Shown: piece by piece, positions 33,225 through 43,025 of the stretch
Layout: each line of letters opens with the position of its first letter
Position numbering within the stretch: position 1 is the stretch's first letter
Source of the DNA: Trichomonas vaginalis G3
Lineage: Eukaryota; Parabasalia; Trichomonadida; Trichomonadidae
Assembly (NCBI RefSeq): GCF_026262505.1
Contig: NC_067205.1
Coordinates: 19,775,645 to 19,839,644, forward strand
Direction of reading: 5' to 3'
DNA: 64,000 nt
The notes under the pieces: model-generated
What the model was told of the DNA's origin: nothing
The model's database searches: none
What the model saw: the letters and a program-made list of their open reading frames with translations, nothing else
Made by a program: the position numbers and the translations under genes

Positions 33225-34073
33225 ATGCTTCCAATAGAAAAAGAAAATTCTAGAGTTGCTACAACTAAACCATTAGATGAACTTTTTACTAATGTCGGTC
33301 AAAAGTTTGAGACAGATACCGTAAAGCATGAAGGCTATCGTTTTGACTACCCATTAAGATGGCTAAGAGACCCATCCGTCACAAAAGCTATTGGCTTTCG
33401 TAGAATGAAGTTCATTTCAGAAGCCATACATGGTTTCCCATTTACGGTCGGTTTTGAAGTTCGATACTATAACAAAGAAAAACGTATGTATGAGAAATTT
33501 GAACAGGGAAAACTTTTACAAGTTAGTTTGCTTGTAAATTTAGAAACAACTCTTCAAGCTTTTCAAGAAAAAATAAACGATATCTATATCGAATATGCAA
33601 ACCAGTATAACATTGACGAAGGAGAATACCATCTCGATATTATTTATGACAGGAAAAATGCAACTGTTAAAATCAATAGAATAGAAGACCTTGGAGAAAA
33701 CGTTTATATTTCTACAAAATATAACAACTTGGCATGGTATAGATTTATGAGGATGTTAAATCAGCCTGCAGCATATCCAGTACACCCGGACTATTATGAA
33801 GTCGAAAACCCTAATGGAACATATGAAAATATTTTCGACCAAGATGCTATTATTGTTCATGCTTCATTTTCTGGCGCCCAAAACTCTTTTTTATGCTTGG
33901 CAAATGACTTTTACGAAAAACCTACAAAGTTATACGAACCACCAAGTGGAAGTATTTCAGACTTTCAAGTATGGTTTACTACAGATGGAAGAAAAAGAAT
34001 AATTCCATTATACCATGCGTTTTACTTAGAACTTAGTTTCATATACAACTACTATCGAACGGTAAAAATATAA
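33225..34073 (+). CDS. P1 part: penton-like minor capsid candidate, 282 aa
   Basis: Frame looks whole. Beta-rich with no membrane segment. The size (about 250-300 aa), the place beside fibre and capsid and the C-terminal strand pattern (PLYHAFYLELSFIYNYYRTV) suit a Polinton penton (single jelly-roll), but sequence alone does not prove it. Confidence 0.45.
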   Translation: MLPIEKENSRVATTKPLDELFTNVGQKFETDTVKHEGYRFDYPLRWLRDPSVTKAIGFRRMKFISEAIHGFPFTVGFEVRYYNKEKRMYEKFEQGKLLQVSLLVNLETTLQAFQEKINDIYIEYANQYNIDEGEYHLDIIYDRKNATVKINRIEDLGENVYISTKYNNLAWYRFMRMLNQPAAYPVHPDYYEVENPNGTYENIFDQDAIIVHASFSGAQNSFLCLANDFYEKPTKLYEPPSGSISDFQVWFTTDGRKRIIPLYHAFYLELSFIYNYYRTVKI

Positions 34074-34077
34074 TTTT

Positions 34078-34320
34078 TTAATACGGTTGAGGTGTTGGAT
34101 TTGGTTGCCAACTTGACTGTGGTGCAGGTTCAGGCTGTTGTATAACAGGAGCTTGTTCTTCTGGTTCAGGGTCTTTAGGTATAATACCAACAAACTGACC
34201 TACTCTTTTACCAATATTTTTGACACCGTTCCATACTCCTCTTCCGACAGATTTTATTCCATTCCATATACCTCTTCCAACTCTTCTGAAGAAGTTTCCA
34301 ATACTACTGAAGAAACCCAT
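34078..34320 (-). CDS. P1 part: small amphipathic, lytic-peptide-like protein, 80 aa
   Basis: Frame looks whole. The N-terminal half is a duplicated amphipathic helix (VGRGIWNGIKSVGRGVWNG), Trp/Lys/Arg-rich; the C-terminal half is Pro/Gln-rich. This resembles the membrane-active minor virion proteins (adenovirus pVI/pX type) common in Polintons. The two P2 proteins at 51243-51755 have the same character. Confidence 0.5.
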   Translation of the reverse strand: MGFFSSIGNFFRRVGRGIWNGIKSVGRGVWNGVKNIGKRVGQFVGIIPKDPEPEEQAPVIQQPEPAPQSSWQPNPTPQPY

Positions 34321-34338
34321 TTTACTATATGTAAAAAT

Positions 34339-34701
34339 CTAATGTCCGCCTAGTCTCTTACGTTTCCTGTTGAGTTCCATAGCATTCTTTAACTGGAGCT
34401 CATACATTCTGTTTCTCCTCTGGTAGAAAACATATTCTGGGTCAACTCCTGTGTTCGCGTCATCTGCATAAAGTTGTTTATATCCCACTTCAGGGTTTGT
34501 ATAAAACTCTTTCCATCTCATATTTGCATACCATGGTGGCAAACCTAACGCAGCGTCATTTGACATGGCAGTTTGCATTTGTACATCTGTTGGCACTTGA
34601 CCATAGTTTGCCATTGCAGTTTGTATTCTAACTTCATTTGGAATATTCTCTGGGTTTGGTTGTCCAGGTTGCTGTGCATTCGCTAAGTTCTGTGCGTCCA
34701 T
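34339..34701 (-). CDS. P1 part: unknown 120-aa protein
   Basis: Frame looks whole. Gln/Asn/Pro-rich start, an internal repeat (RIQTAMANYGQVP / QMQTAMSNDAA), an aromatic middle and a basic end (ELNRKRKRLGGH). It lies 18 bp from the amphipathic gene in the same direction. No family recognised. Confidence 0.55.
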   Translation of the reverse strand: MDAQNLANAQQPGQPNPENIPNEVRIQTAMANYGQVPTDVQMQTAMSNDAALGLPPWYANMRWKEFYTNPEVGYKQLYADDANTGVDPEYVFYQRRNRMYELQLKNAMELNRKRKRLGGH

Positions 34702-34724
34702 TTAATATTAGATAAAAATATCTC

Positions 34725-34856
34725 TTACGAGTACATATACTGAACATTTGCAGGCATTGGTTCATCTTCATATTCTCTGTACTTTTCTGCCACGTCAAAT
34801 AAATAAATGACACAATGGAAAAAACCTAAAACTAACAATCCGATTTCAAACCACAT
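34725..34856 (-). CDS. P1 part: 43-aa single-pass membrane protein
   Basis: Starts MWFEIGLLVLGFFHCVIYLF, a clear hydrophobic span at the N-terminus, followed by an acidic tail ending ANVQYMYS. Its 5' end overlaps the methylase remnant by about 25 bp. Small membrane proteins of this kind are usual in virus-like elements. Confidence 0.5.
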   Translation of the reverse strand: MWFEIGLLVLGFFHCVIYLFDVAEKYREYEDEPMPANVQYMYS

Positions 34857-35658
34857 TTACTTACTAATAAAATTTCTTTATTGTGACACTTTCTCCGGTT
34901 TATAGGACCTCTCTCATATTCTATCTTGTCATATATAAACTCATAGTCATGTATGTCCTCTAACCATCTCATAACGGTTTCCAAACCACTTTTATCGGAT
35001 GTAAAGTAAAAGCATGGATGGTTATGTATAACGTCTAAAGTTTCTAAAGAGTCTCTCAAAGTCCAGTCTACTTGGTATTGAAAATCCATGTGTTATAGAA
35101 CGGCAGGTCCACTATAAAGAAAACATTTTCCTTGTCTTTATATTTTTCATACAACTCTGTCCAACGACATCTCACAAACTCTATACCCTCAATATATTTT
35201 TCTATGTCCTCTTTGAAAACATTTGTATAGTTAAGATATAAAACTTTTGACATAAGTGTTTCAATGTCATGAACTCTTATAGAACCACTATATAATAGTC
35301 TAGCAGATATACTATCCCAGTCTATATATTCTGCTTTTTTCAAAACCTCTCTCACAATATTTTTCTTATCTAATGGTATACGTTCCATCTTACCTATAGG
35401 TATCTTTTCTTTTAACTCTTTCAATATATTGTTTGTGTCTGGTATATGTTTGAGACGGTCCATATAGTTGTCGAAGTCATTGCATATAATCTTTGAGTCT
35501 GGGAATATTGTATGGCACAAATGGGATATATAGAAACTTCCACCGAACAAATCTACAAATGTTAGACCATTCGGTAGTTTCTTAAGTTCTCTCAATATAA
35601 TATCTTTACATCCACTCTTATTTCCAAAGAACGGTAACGGTGGTTTTGTAAAATTCAT
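34832..35658 (-). pseudogene. P1 part: D12-class DNA adenine methylase remnant
   Basis: Fossil with about one break. PPLPFFGNKSG (cofactor motif, near the start), FVDLFGGSFYISH (motif I), ICNDFDN, and VDLPFYNT in the place of the DPPY catalytic motif identify an N6-adenine methylase of the Dam/D12 group. The downstream part carries the family's usual C-terminal strands. Trichomonads are known to carry Dam-like adenine methylases and abundant 6mA; a Polinton-borne gene fits that source. Confidence 0.75.
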
Positions 35659-35814
35659 TTATATATAATAATAAAAATGTTTTTACCTGAAAAGTGACAG
35701 AAAAGTGACAAAACATGAAAACATATATAATTTGTGAAAAGCGACACAAAAAGTGTCACCGGCTGGTCGGCTGGGGTTCGGTCCTCCTCTTGGGTCTTGG
35801 GAAAAATTTCTTAT

Positions 35815-35862
35815 GGGCTAGAGGGCGCAACGCGCCTGGAAGCCCCACTACCTTTTTTTTTT
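35815..35862. repeat. P1 right terminal inverted repeat
   Basis: GGGCTAGAGGGCGCAACGCG followed by CCTGGAAGCCCCACTACC and a T-run is the inverse of 24352-24396. Only one copy of the minisatellite unit core is present. The flank beyond (CATTTCTATTT) does not match the left flank. Confidence 0.9.
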
Positions 35863-35933
35863 CATTTCTATTTTACTATCTATCTGCTTGCCTATATTTC
35901 TTCACTCTTGACATAAATTTTTCAAAAATTTTA

Positions 35934-36659
35934 ATGGCAGATTACAATGATTACCTGATAGCTTTCACTCAAGTATGCAGATTCTTCAATGCATTCGCGC
36001 CATCTACAAAATTATTTATAGTGCCACTTACATCTTATCAACAGAGGTTTGATTTTTTTGAACTATCTCCAACTGTTTATAAAGTTAATGAAAAAGTTAT
36101 GGAACTTTTAAACTTAATTTATTCAATTAATGTAGACGAATTACCAGAAGAGTCTCTTTCAATGTATTATCAATTGAAAGATCAAACTGAATTCCAATTT
36201 GGAAATTTTATACAATATCTAAATAAGTACTTATATTGGATTAATAAAGAATGGCCTGGTTTACTTAAATCGTTAGATTCTATTGCAATCAAGTATCGAA
36301 CTTATCTCAACCTAAATTTCATACAAAGATTTTCATACAAATCGAAAGAAATATATCCAATAATAAAAAAATTTTGTCGTGAACTAAGAGTTGATTTTAA
36401 TGAGTTTTCTAATGGTGTTGATGAGGTCTATTGTGATTTACTCGATTTTGGTGTATCAGTTCTTAAAACAATTTCCAGTGTAAAGAAATTGATTTCAATT
36501 GTCAAAGAAAATCGAAAGCAACAAATCTTTCAAACTTACAATGATCAAGATAATCCAAAGGAAGAATTTAAATACCTGGAGAATCGATCTTATCTTAAGT
36601 CACTTCAATTTGAAACATTTCATAAAAGACCATATTCTGGTATTCCTAATATATTCTAG
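35934..36659 (+). CDS. Unknown host protein, 241 aa, helical
   Basis: ATG at 35934 (MADYNDYLIAFTQ) chosen because the longer open frame to 35715 runs through the P1 terminal repeat and cannot be host coding. Leu/Phe/Tyr/Lys-rich with predicted long helices, no signal peptide, no membrane span. No family recognised. TCACTC 32 bp upstream is a weak initiator match. The start lies only ~71 bp from the end of P1, so the element now supplies or borders its promoter region. Codon use is AT-rich like the tetraspanin and unlike P1. Confidence 0.65.
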   Translation: MADYNDYLIAFTQVCRFFNAFAPSTKLFIVPLTSYQQRFDFFELSPTVYKVNEKVMELLNLIYSINVDELPEESLSMYYQLKDQTEFQFGNFIQYLNKYLYWINKEWPGLLKSLDSIAIKYRTYLNLNFIQRFSYKSKEIYPIIKKFCRELRVDFNEFSNGVDEVYCDLLDFGVSVLKTISSVKKLISIVKENRKQQIFQTYNDQDNPKEEFKYLENRSYLKSLQFETFHKRPYSGIPNIF

Positions 36660-37023
36660 ATTTCATTTTTTAAATTTTTAAAAATCTTTAAAATTTTATT
36701 CGACGAATTTATAATGTTCAAGAATATACAGAATTATAAAGTATTTTCATCCTTTTTAAGGCACATTTTATTAAAAAGTTTGCGTTATTTCCATCTCAAT
36801 TTCTTTCAATCTCCCTCAATTTTTGTTGGGGTATCTCTTTATAAAAATGGTGTTTCTTGAACCTTTTGACTTTTATTTTTAGGTGACAATTTTGTTCTCA
36901 ATAATTTTACAACATCTTTTACAACATCTTTTTCCGCATTTTTTACATCTTTAAAAAATGTTATATCGATTTATCCCTAAATACAAATAATATGGGAGTG
37001 AAAATTTTTGACAAACCAATCAT
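36660..37023. other. Host intergenic, no gene seen
   Basis: AT-rich spacer with T-runs after the 241-aa gene and a direct ACAACATCTTTT doublet near 36908-36930. No frame or RNA recognised. Confidence 0.5.
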
Positions 37024-37034
37024 TCACTTCATTT
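37024..37034 (+). promoter_or_regulatory. Two initiator-like motifs before the Cys-rich membrane gene
   Basis: TCACTT (37024-37029) and TCATTT (37029-37034) both fit TCAYTW and lie 6-16 bp from the ATG at 37040. They favour that start over the upstream in-frame ATG at 36992. Confidence 0.55.
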
Positions 37035-37039
37035 TTCAG

Positions 37040-37986
37040 ATGAAAATTAGTTCTATCTTACAAAATGATCAATCGGATGATGATTTAATTGAAGATGGTG
37101 TTAATGGGGTTTCTCAGTCATTCAATAGTGATTATATATGGGATGATTATGATATGGAAGCATATCTTGGAAACCTGACTGTAGATTTTGACTGTGAAAC
37201 TTATTTTTGTTGTAGCTGTTGTTTTCATCCGCCCAAATGCTGTGAATGCTGTTACATACCACATAGGTTTCTTAATTGCATATCATGCACTCCCACTTGC
37301 GGAATTGGCAGAATTTTCGCATGTATTATAATTTTGATTGGCAACATATTCAATACTTTCAATGAACTTCCACTATTGACCGCATATATAGCCTCAATTG
37401 TCAGTTTAGTTATCTCATATTTCGATGAAACTCCAATCATTAGAACCACAACGATTGCCATTTTTTCCTTTCTCTGGTTATTGATTTTTTTACGGATTTT
37501 ACATCTTTGGCCAACGACTCTTGAACAATATTTGATAACGGGAGATGTTACCACAAGGAAAATTCAGTATTTGAATCATATGATTGTTCATACTCCAATA
37601 GGTTCTTCGCTTGAATCTGACTTTCCATCTCTTTGTAACTTACTTAAAAATATCAAACTTCGGGAATGGTTCATGGATGAAGATTTACGTGCAAAATTTA
37701 CATTGCATTTTAACATATTTAATTATCGAACTTTTGAAGGTGATAATCGAACATTTTTATTGAATGATCTATATAAGAATTGTCCAGAAAAAATCCAGAT
37801 AAAACCCCACAAATCAACCAACAAAATTTCTTTCAACCATTAATTCGTGTTTCCATGCAAGGAAATCAACAAAGTCAACCTCTACCCATGCCTTACCAGC
37901 AAAGTTCCAATGCTTATTATTCCTATATTCCTAATCTAATTCAATTATCTCCTTATTCACAGAACTCATTTCAAAATTCAGCGTAA
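37040..37986 (+). CDS. Cys-rich multi-pass membrane protein, frame break near the 3' end
   Basis: Start MKISSILQNDQSDDD at 37040 follows two initiator motifs. An acidic N-terminus is followed by a dense Cys cluster (CCSCCFHPPKCCECC, about 55-85), three to four hydrophobic spans (about 95-160), a hydrophilic stretch, and then, in another frame from about 37790, a Gln/Pro/Ser/Tyr-rich tail (PLPMPYQQSSNAYYSYIP) ending at 37986. The first frame ends at 37843. The tail has no ATG and starts at a run of six A (37788-37793), so a one-base indel, real or a sequencing error, probably splits one gene. The family is not recognised; the Cys cluster may be palmitoylated or bind metal. Confidence 0.6.
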
Positions 37987-38496
37987 CAATAAACAAAGTT
38001 TTCATATCACAAATTACCAAATCATAGAGTCCCAAAAATGTTGAAGGCATAAATTGACTAGATATTGTATCAAGATCATGAAATTACTCAAATAATCTTA
38101 TATATTTTCATATCACAACTCGTCTTTTGAGTTATTAGATCTTATTAGTAAACATTTATTTTATATATCAATTACAAATGAATCAATTGAGAGGAGTGTT
38201 TATGAAGATTAAGTGCCGAATGGAGCCCTGTGAATTATCGAATAGATTTTATTGAATTGAAAACCAATTGAAATTATAAAGTTGATAATATTAATTATTT
38301 CTGATAGTATAATAGTTTAATGCGAACTTGATAAATTTTTAAGATCAGAATTTTTTTGCCAAAAAAAATTTAAGATCATAATTTATAGGTTTAGAAAGTA
38401 TTAATAAATGATTGTAATATTTTGCAAGTCGCTTAAAATATCATTTGAATGTCGATAATTCAGTAATTGAAAGATTTATCAAAAATTGAAAAGAGT
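37987..38496. other. Host intergenic, no gene seen
   Basis: AT-rich spacer between the Cys-rich membrane gene and the tetraspanin. No gene, repeat or RNA recognised. Confidence 0.5.
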
Positions 38497-39147
38497 ATGA
38501 CGTTTGAAAGAGAACTTCATTTTCACACAAGTATGACTTGCTGCTCCTGCTGCGCTAGAACAGTTATTGGAATTGTCAACTTCATTGTTCTTCTCATTCT
38601 TGGCCTATGTGTCTTCATTGGTTGGGCTGCAATCAAAAAGAATAACCTTGATACTTTAGGCAAAGCAAAAACAGGTGTAATTATGATGATTGTTGTTTTC
38701 GTATTTGTTGCAATTGTATGCATTCTTGGCTTCCTTATTATTTGCTTTGGTAACATTAAATGCTACAGAGTCACATACGCAATCCTGTTCATTGTAGTTG
38801 TTGTTATTGAAATTGTTATCATTGCCGTAGCAATTGGTATTGTAAAGAAGATTAACACTACTGTTCAAGCTTGGTGGGATGAAAACAAAGGCAAAGATAC
38901 AATCAAAAGTATCAAAGAAGGCTTAGAATGCTGTGGTTACAAGACACCATATAGCGAAGAAGATATGAAGAACTGTGGTTATCACAACACAACTGCAACA
39001 ACAATTGAAACTTGCACCCAACAAGTAGATGATCTTATCAAAGCATGGAAGAAGATTCTTCTAGGTGTTGGTATCTTTGTTATTGTAATTCAAGTAATTG
39101 TACTTGCTTTCGCTCTTTATCTTGCTTTCTGGTATGAAAAAGAATAA
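38497..39147 (+). CDS. Tetraspanin, 216 aa
   Basis: Four hydrophobic spans at about 22-45, 60-84, 92-116 and 187-211, a short first extracellular loop, and a large second loop carrying the diagnostic CCG (LECCGY, about 145-147) plus two more Cys (KNCGYH, ETCTQQ). The N-terminal Cys cluster (MTCCSCC) just before the first span is a likely palmitoylation site. The length is normal for the family. Tetraspanins organise membrane microdomains; in trichomonads they are linked to adherence and vesicles. Start at the ATG 38497; the upstream in-frame TTG at 38467 is not needed. The gene looks intact and host-like in base use. Confidence 0.9.
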   Translation: MTFERELHFHTSMTCCSCCARTVIGIVNFIVLLILGLCVFIGWAAIKKNNLDTLGKAKTGVIMMIVVFVFVAIVCILGFLIICFGNIKCYRVTYAILFIVVVVIEIVIIAVAIGIVKKINTTVQAWWDENKGKDTIKSIKEGLECCGYKTPYSEEDMKNCGYHNTTATTIETCTQQVDDLIKAWKKILLGVGIFVIVIQVIVLAFALYLAFWYEKE

Positions 39148-39343
39148 AACTAAATAAACATTTTCCACCTTTAAGAATAAATCAACTTTAAATAAAATTG
39201 TTCTTCAGTCTTAGTAAATGATAAGTGGAATAAACTAAATTATAGTACAATGTATGTGCATTCGCTGAATAAATGAGGATATTTTTATATAAATACAAAG
39301 TATTGAAATCTTTTTGAATAATTGTTGATTTTAATTGGGAAGA

Positions 39344-39416
39344 TTCAATATCAATTCTGTGTTTAATTCTTGTTGTTCTTCAATAAATGCAGCATTTGGT
39401 TTTCTTTTGACTCTTT
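39344..39416 (-). pseudogene. Scrap of the 400-aa array gene next to the gap
   Basis: 73 bp matching the segment coding for VKRKPNAAFIEEQQELNT, ending at the N run. It shows that array-type sequence adjoins the tetraspanin locus or that the scaffold was joined through the array. Confidence 0.8.
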
Positions 39417-39516
39417 NNNNNNNNNNNNNNNNNNNNNNNNNNNNNNNNNNNNNNNNNNNNNNNNNNNNNNNNNNNNNNNNNNNNNNNNNNNNNNNNNNNN
39501 NNNNNNNNNNNNNNNN
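39417..39516. other. Scaffold gap, 100 N
   Basis: Exactly 100 N, the conventional size for a gap of unknown length. Array sequence lies on its left and P2 on its right, so the true content could be many array units. Confidence 1.
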
Positions 39517-39678
39517 ATCTATGAAAAATTGAATCTTAACGTCTGAATCTTGAACATCACAAAGAATGGCGATAATGTGAATTAATGATTCATAAGGTAA
39601 AATAATTAAACCGGATTGATCAATTAAATTTATTATTGAATCATAATTATTAATTATTATATCACGGTAAATTTTCAT
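39517..39678 (-). pseudogene. P2 part: unknown protein, cut by gap
   Basis: 54 residues from MKIYRDIIINNYD up to the N run. Helical, Ile/Asp-rich. Too short to assign. Confidence 0.4.
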
Positions 39679-39695
39679 TAATTCAGAATTAATGT

Positions 39696-40004
39696 CTATT
39701 TTATATGGGTTCTCGATGTTTGATGAAAGAGGTGGGGGTATGTTGGATAAGTGGGAATTTCAACAGGTTCTTTACCGGGTTCAGATAAAATGATTGGGTC
39801 TCCATCTTCTTTATTTTGCTCCTCCTCCTTTTTCGGTAAGTCACGAGTTAATAAATTTGGTTGAGTTGCTGACCTTGTTAATTCAGGGCTAACATTAACT
39901 TTAACATTTTGAATAATTCGTGATTTATCATCATTTACGTTATAACCAACCGTAATCTCTGCTTTTGCGTTAGTGTTCTTTTGACTAGTGAAACGTCTTC
40001 TCAT
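39696..40004 (-). CDS. P2 part: unknown 102-aa protein
   Basis: Basic start MRRRFTSQKN, then mixed polar sequence with a Glu/Lys run and a Pro-rich end (PTYPTYPHLF). Frame open. 32 bp downstream of the 299-aa gene, same direction. Confidence 0.45.
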   Translation of the reverse strand: MRRRFTSQKNTNAKAEITVGYNVNDDKSRIIQNVKVNVSPELTRSATQPNLLTRDLPKKEEEQNKEDGDPIILSEPGKEPVEIPTYPTYPHLFHQTSRTHIK

Positions 40005-40036
40005 TTATAATCGAATAAAAAAATATATTTAAACTT

Positions 40037-40936
40037 TTATTTTGCTGGAAGTTTTGAATCTATTATTCCCTGTATTTGTTCATGAAGTTGATTTTTAGCT
40101 GGTTCATTGTAATTAATAGACCTAATATATTCATTAATTGCATTCTTATAATCATCTGATTTCTCAAATTTTCTTTTATCTGATTCCTTAACTAAATCAT
40201 AAGTTAAACCTCGTTGCTGATATAATGGTTTCTTAATTAAATCTTTGAATGCTTGAGATAAAGCACCTGATGCAATTCTTGCTACTATAATTGGTTGGAA
40301 TTGATGTTTAAGTTCATCTTTAACATTTGCGAAAACTGGATCGAATAAAGCAACTTTAAAGAATTTCTTAGCTGAAATTTCGGGTCTAATATTTGCATAT
40401 TGACCATCAAACTGGTTAGAATATCGTGGTAATCCATCCGGTCCCTCTTCAATAGCATTTAATTCTTCATTGAAATAAGAATATGGATTATGACGGTATG
40501 AATTAATTGGACCATTTTCACCTTCTCCAATGTATTGTTTAACAGCTTTTCCATTTTCATCAAATTGCATAGGATAACGCTCATTATATGCTTTACGTTT
40601 AGGATAATCAGTCATAGTTAATTTGTAACCATTTATGACTTTAATATTTCCTTGACCATCAGTAATGAAAACTTCATTTATACCATCAGGTTTTCCATTT
40701 GGACCCGTAATGTCTGCTTCGTGTGCTTCCCAATTTGGACCTTGACGTTTGGCATATGCTTGAGCTTCTGGTAATGTTAAAACGTTTCTCATTTGTTTAA
40801 CATCTTTTTGAAGACCAGCAACAATATGAACTAATTCTTTCATTCCATCAGGAACTTTCATAGTTCTATTATATGCACTCTTTTTGTTTGTTCCTTGTTT
40901 TAATGGAACCTGTAGAAGATTTGCTATTTCTGTCAT
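40037..40936 (-). CDS. P2 part: unknown 299-aa protein
   Basis: Frame looks whole. Distinctive segments are [40 protein letters not shown] and a helical C-terminus. It looks like a conserved structural or assembly protein of the element because it lies between the packaging ATPase and small virion-type genes, but I cannot name it. T-rich TTTATTTTTTA precedes the start. Confidence 0.5.
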   Translation of the reverse strand: MTEIANLLQVPLKQGTNKKSAYNRTMKVPDGMKELVHIVAGLQKDVKQMRNVLTLPEAQAYAKRQGPNWEAHEADITGPNGKPDGINEVFITDGQGNIKVINGYKLTMTDYPKRKAYNERYPMQFDENGKAVKQYIGEGENGPINSYRHNPYSYFNEELNAIEEGPDGLPRYSNQFDGQYANIRPEISAKKFFKVALFDPVFANVKDELKHQFQPIIVARIASGALSQAFKDLIKKPLYQQRGLTYDLVKESDKRKFEKSDDYKNAINEYIRSINYNEPAKNQLHEQIQGIIDSKLPAK

Positions 40937-40976
40937 GTTTAATTATAAATAAAAAATAAAAATTAATTATAAAAAG

Positions 40977-41802
40977 TTAATCAAATTTAACACCTCCTTT
41001 ATTTAAATCAACTATTATTTTCCCATGTTCACCTAATTGCTGATATTGTGTGTAAAGTTCATTAATGCTCATTGGTAAATTCACTTGATAAAGCATAACG
41101 TTCAACTGTTGACGACTAAACCACTGAAAATGAAAAGGGTTGATAGATTTGATTTAATGTTTGTGCTTAATGCTTTGAAGTATTGAACAGCCATGAAGAA
41201 TGAACACTGAATGTGTCGACATTGAGTTAATAACTGATTAAAATATGATTTCTCATTTGTTATTAGTTTTGATTTCACTGCATCATCTAGAAAAATGAGT
41301 GAATGCAAAAATTCTCTATCAAAATTTGAAATAGAAAGTGTTTCAAATAATTCATCCCGTTGTTTATCAATAATTTTATCCTCTAATCCTTGCTTCTTGA
41401 TTGTATTATATAATTCTTTATACATTAAAAAGTTTTTTAAATAATCTTCTGCTTCTTCTTGTGATAAAGAAATAATTGGAATTTTGATTAAATGCTTTAA
41501 AGATTCAAATGTATCATCTGAAGGTGAACCTGAACGGTTGATATAAATTAACACATGTGAATAGGGGAAGTGTTAGCAATAATGATAATTTGTTTTAATA
41601 TCGTTAATGTTTTACCTTTATTTTGTTTACCAATTGCTGCAGTGATTGAATTTAAGTAACATTCAGAATATGGAATTTTCATTAATTTTTCCTTAGATAG
41701 AGCATTTCTATTATCACTCAATGCTTCATTAATCATATCATCTATGTATGTATTATATACTCGTGCTAATTCTTCATAAGGAGTGGATGAATTTAAATCC
41801 AT
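40977..41802 (-). pseudogene. P2 part: genome-packaging ATPase (A32/FtsK-HerA type)
   Basis: Fossil with about two breaks. GKQNKGKT (Walker A, near residue 60), SLIFLDDAVKSK (Walker B region) and a following sensor segment identify the packaging ATPase family of Polintons and related viruses. It lies directly downstream of the capsid gene once the Mutator-like insertion is discounted. Confidence 0.75.
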
Positions 41803-41828
41803 TTAATCAAAAATAAATTTATAATTTT

Positions 41829-42617
41829 GAGATATAAAAATTGCTCACATTTGCTCACATTTTGGCACTTTTTTGTACGTTTGTCAAAAAATTGTGAGGA
41901 AGATCTCACAAAAATAGTCAAAATGTGAGCAAATTTTGAGAAGTGCTCACATTTTGACATACGATTATTTTCATACGTTTTTTTGATGAATTCTAATAAA
42001 ACTTCATTACCACTTTCAGAACGAAGCGTAACTTTTCAGCACGTAACGCTCTATCATGTGTAGTGACATATTATTCAAAAAAACTCAGATTGCTTATCTT
42101 ATAATAACAATTTCATTAGAAAAAATGCACGATTTCACGCTAAAACTTTGAAGCAATTCTTAAATTCGGATAAAAAATCGATATGTATTACACTTTAAAC
42201 TTCAAAAAATGGTTCAAAATTTAGACTTAGTTTATCTTAACAATATAGCAGATTTTAAGCCGAACAAGTAGGAGTAATAGAAATAGCTCTTGAAAATAAT
42301 TACAATTAGTAATATGTAAGTCAAAGTTCGAGTATTCTAATAAATAAACGTTCCGGATTTTCTTTACTACAAGAATCAATACTTAATATATAGAAGCAAC
42401 AGTAAAAACTTATTAGAGATTCAAAAAGAAAGTTGACTAAAGAGAATCTTTTTATATAAGTAATTTTATTTTTTTGAAATACGAGATCGAATAAACATGT
42501 ATTTTATTTTATTACTATAATAATACGTTTTTACATAGTAAGAAAGTTTAGAGACTGAAATGAAATTAAAAATTGAGAAAAAAATAAAGCTTTTCTATAA
42601 AAATTCATATTAATATT
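41829..42617. repeat. MULE left terminal inverted repeat (~788 bp)
   Basis: Mirrors 48742-49527 with only a few indels. It begins with a tandem TTGCTCACATT pair and contains several GTGAGC/GCTCAC sites in both orientations within 130 bp of the end, plausible transposase-binding sites. Confidence 0.9.
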
Positions 42618-43025
42618 TATTTGATTGAGTTAAAGTTATCCAATTTATTTGGTTCAGTTTAAAATTATTTGTATTTAAAATATTTTAGAAATATTTACAA
42701 TAATATTCATATAATTATCGATTAAATCGTTGCAGAAAGTAAAATGATATAATTTGCTATATTTAGAATTTAAGAAATTTTAAATGGTGAAAAAAATAGA
42801 AAAAATATGAAAAAATAGACAAAATATTGGAGACTTCTAATTAAGAATGAAAGACTTGTCATTATTCTGGAATTCATAGCATGAAGATATTGTAAGGTAC
42901 ATTATGTATATATATATACATCTTTCCATCAAATAATCTTCAATCTACTTATAAAAAATATTAAAAAAATCATAAAAATGTTTATTATAATAACGATAAA
43001 GTTGAATAGAAATCAATGTTACATA

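Larger units (their letters stand above)
24352..35862. mobile_element. Polinton-like element P1, ~11.5 kb, structural genes only
   Basis: Inverted ends (24352-24396 and 35815-35862) share an A/T run, GGTAGTGGGGCTTCCAGG and a GC-rich palindrome. Gene order: two unknown plus-strand genes, major capsid, then fibre (minus), penton-like (plus), and on the minus strand a small amphipathic protein, a 120-aa protein, a 43-aa membrane protein and a D12 adenine methylase. DNA polymerase B, integrase, packaging ATPase and maturation protease, which define complete Polintons, are not visible between the ends. Most frames are open; about two genes look broken. Higher GC than the surroundings and intact frames suggest a young copy. 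No clear target duplication is seen. Confidence 0.75.

Noticed and set aside
35715-35933. N-terminal extension of the 241-aa host protein
   Set aside because: It reads through the P1 inverted repeat; the ATG at 35934 gives a sensible start.
39331-39678. 115-codon frame across the N run
   Set aside because: It joins array DNA and P2 through unknown bases and is an artefact of the gap.
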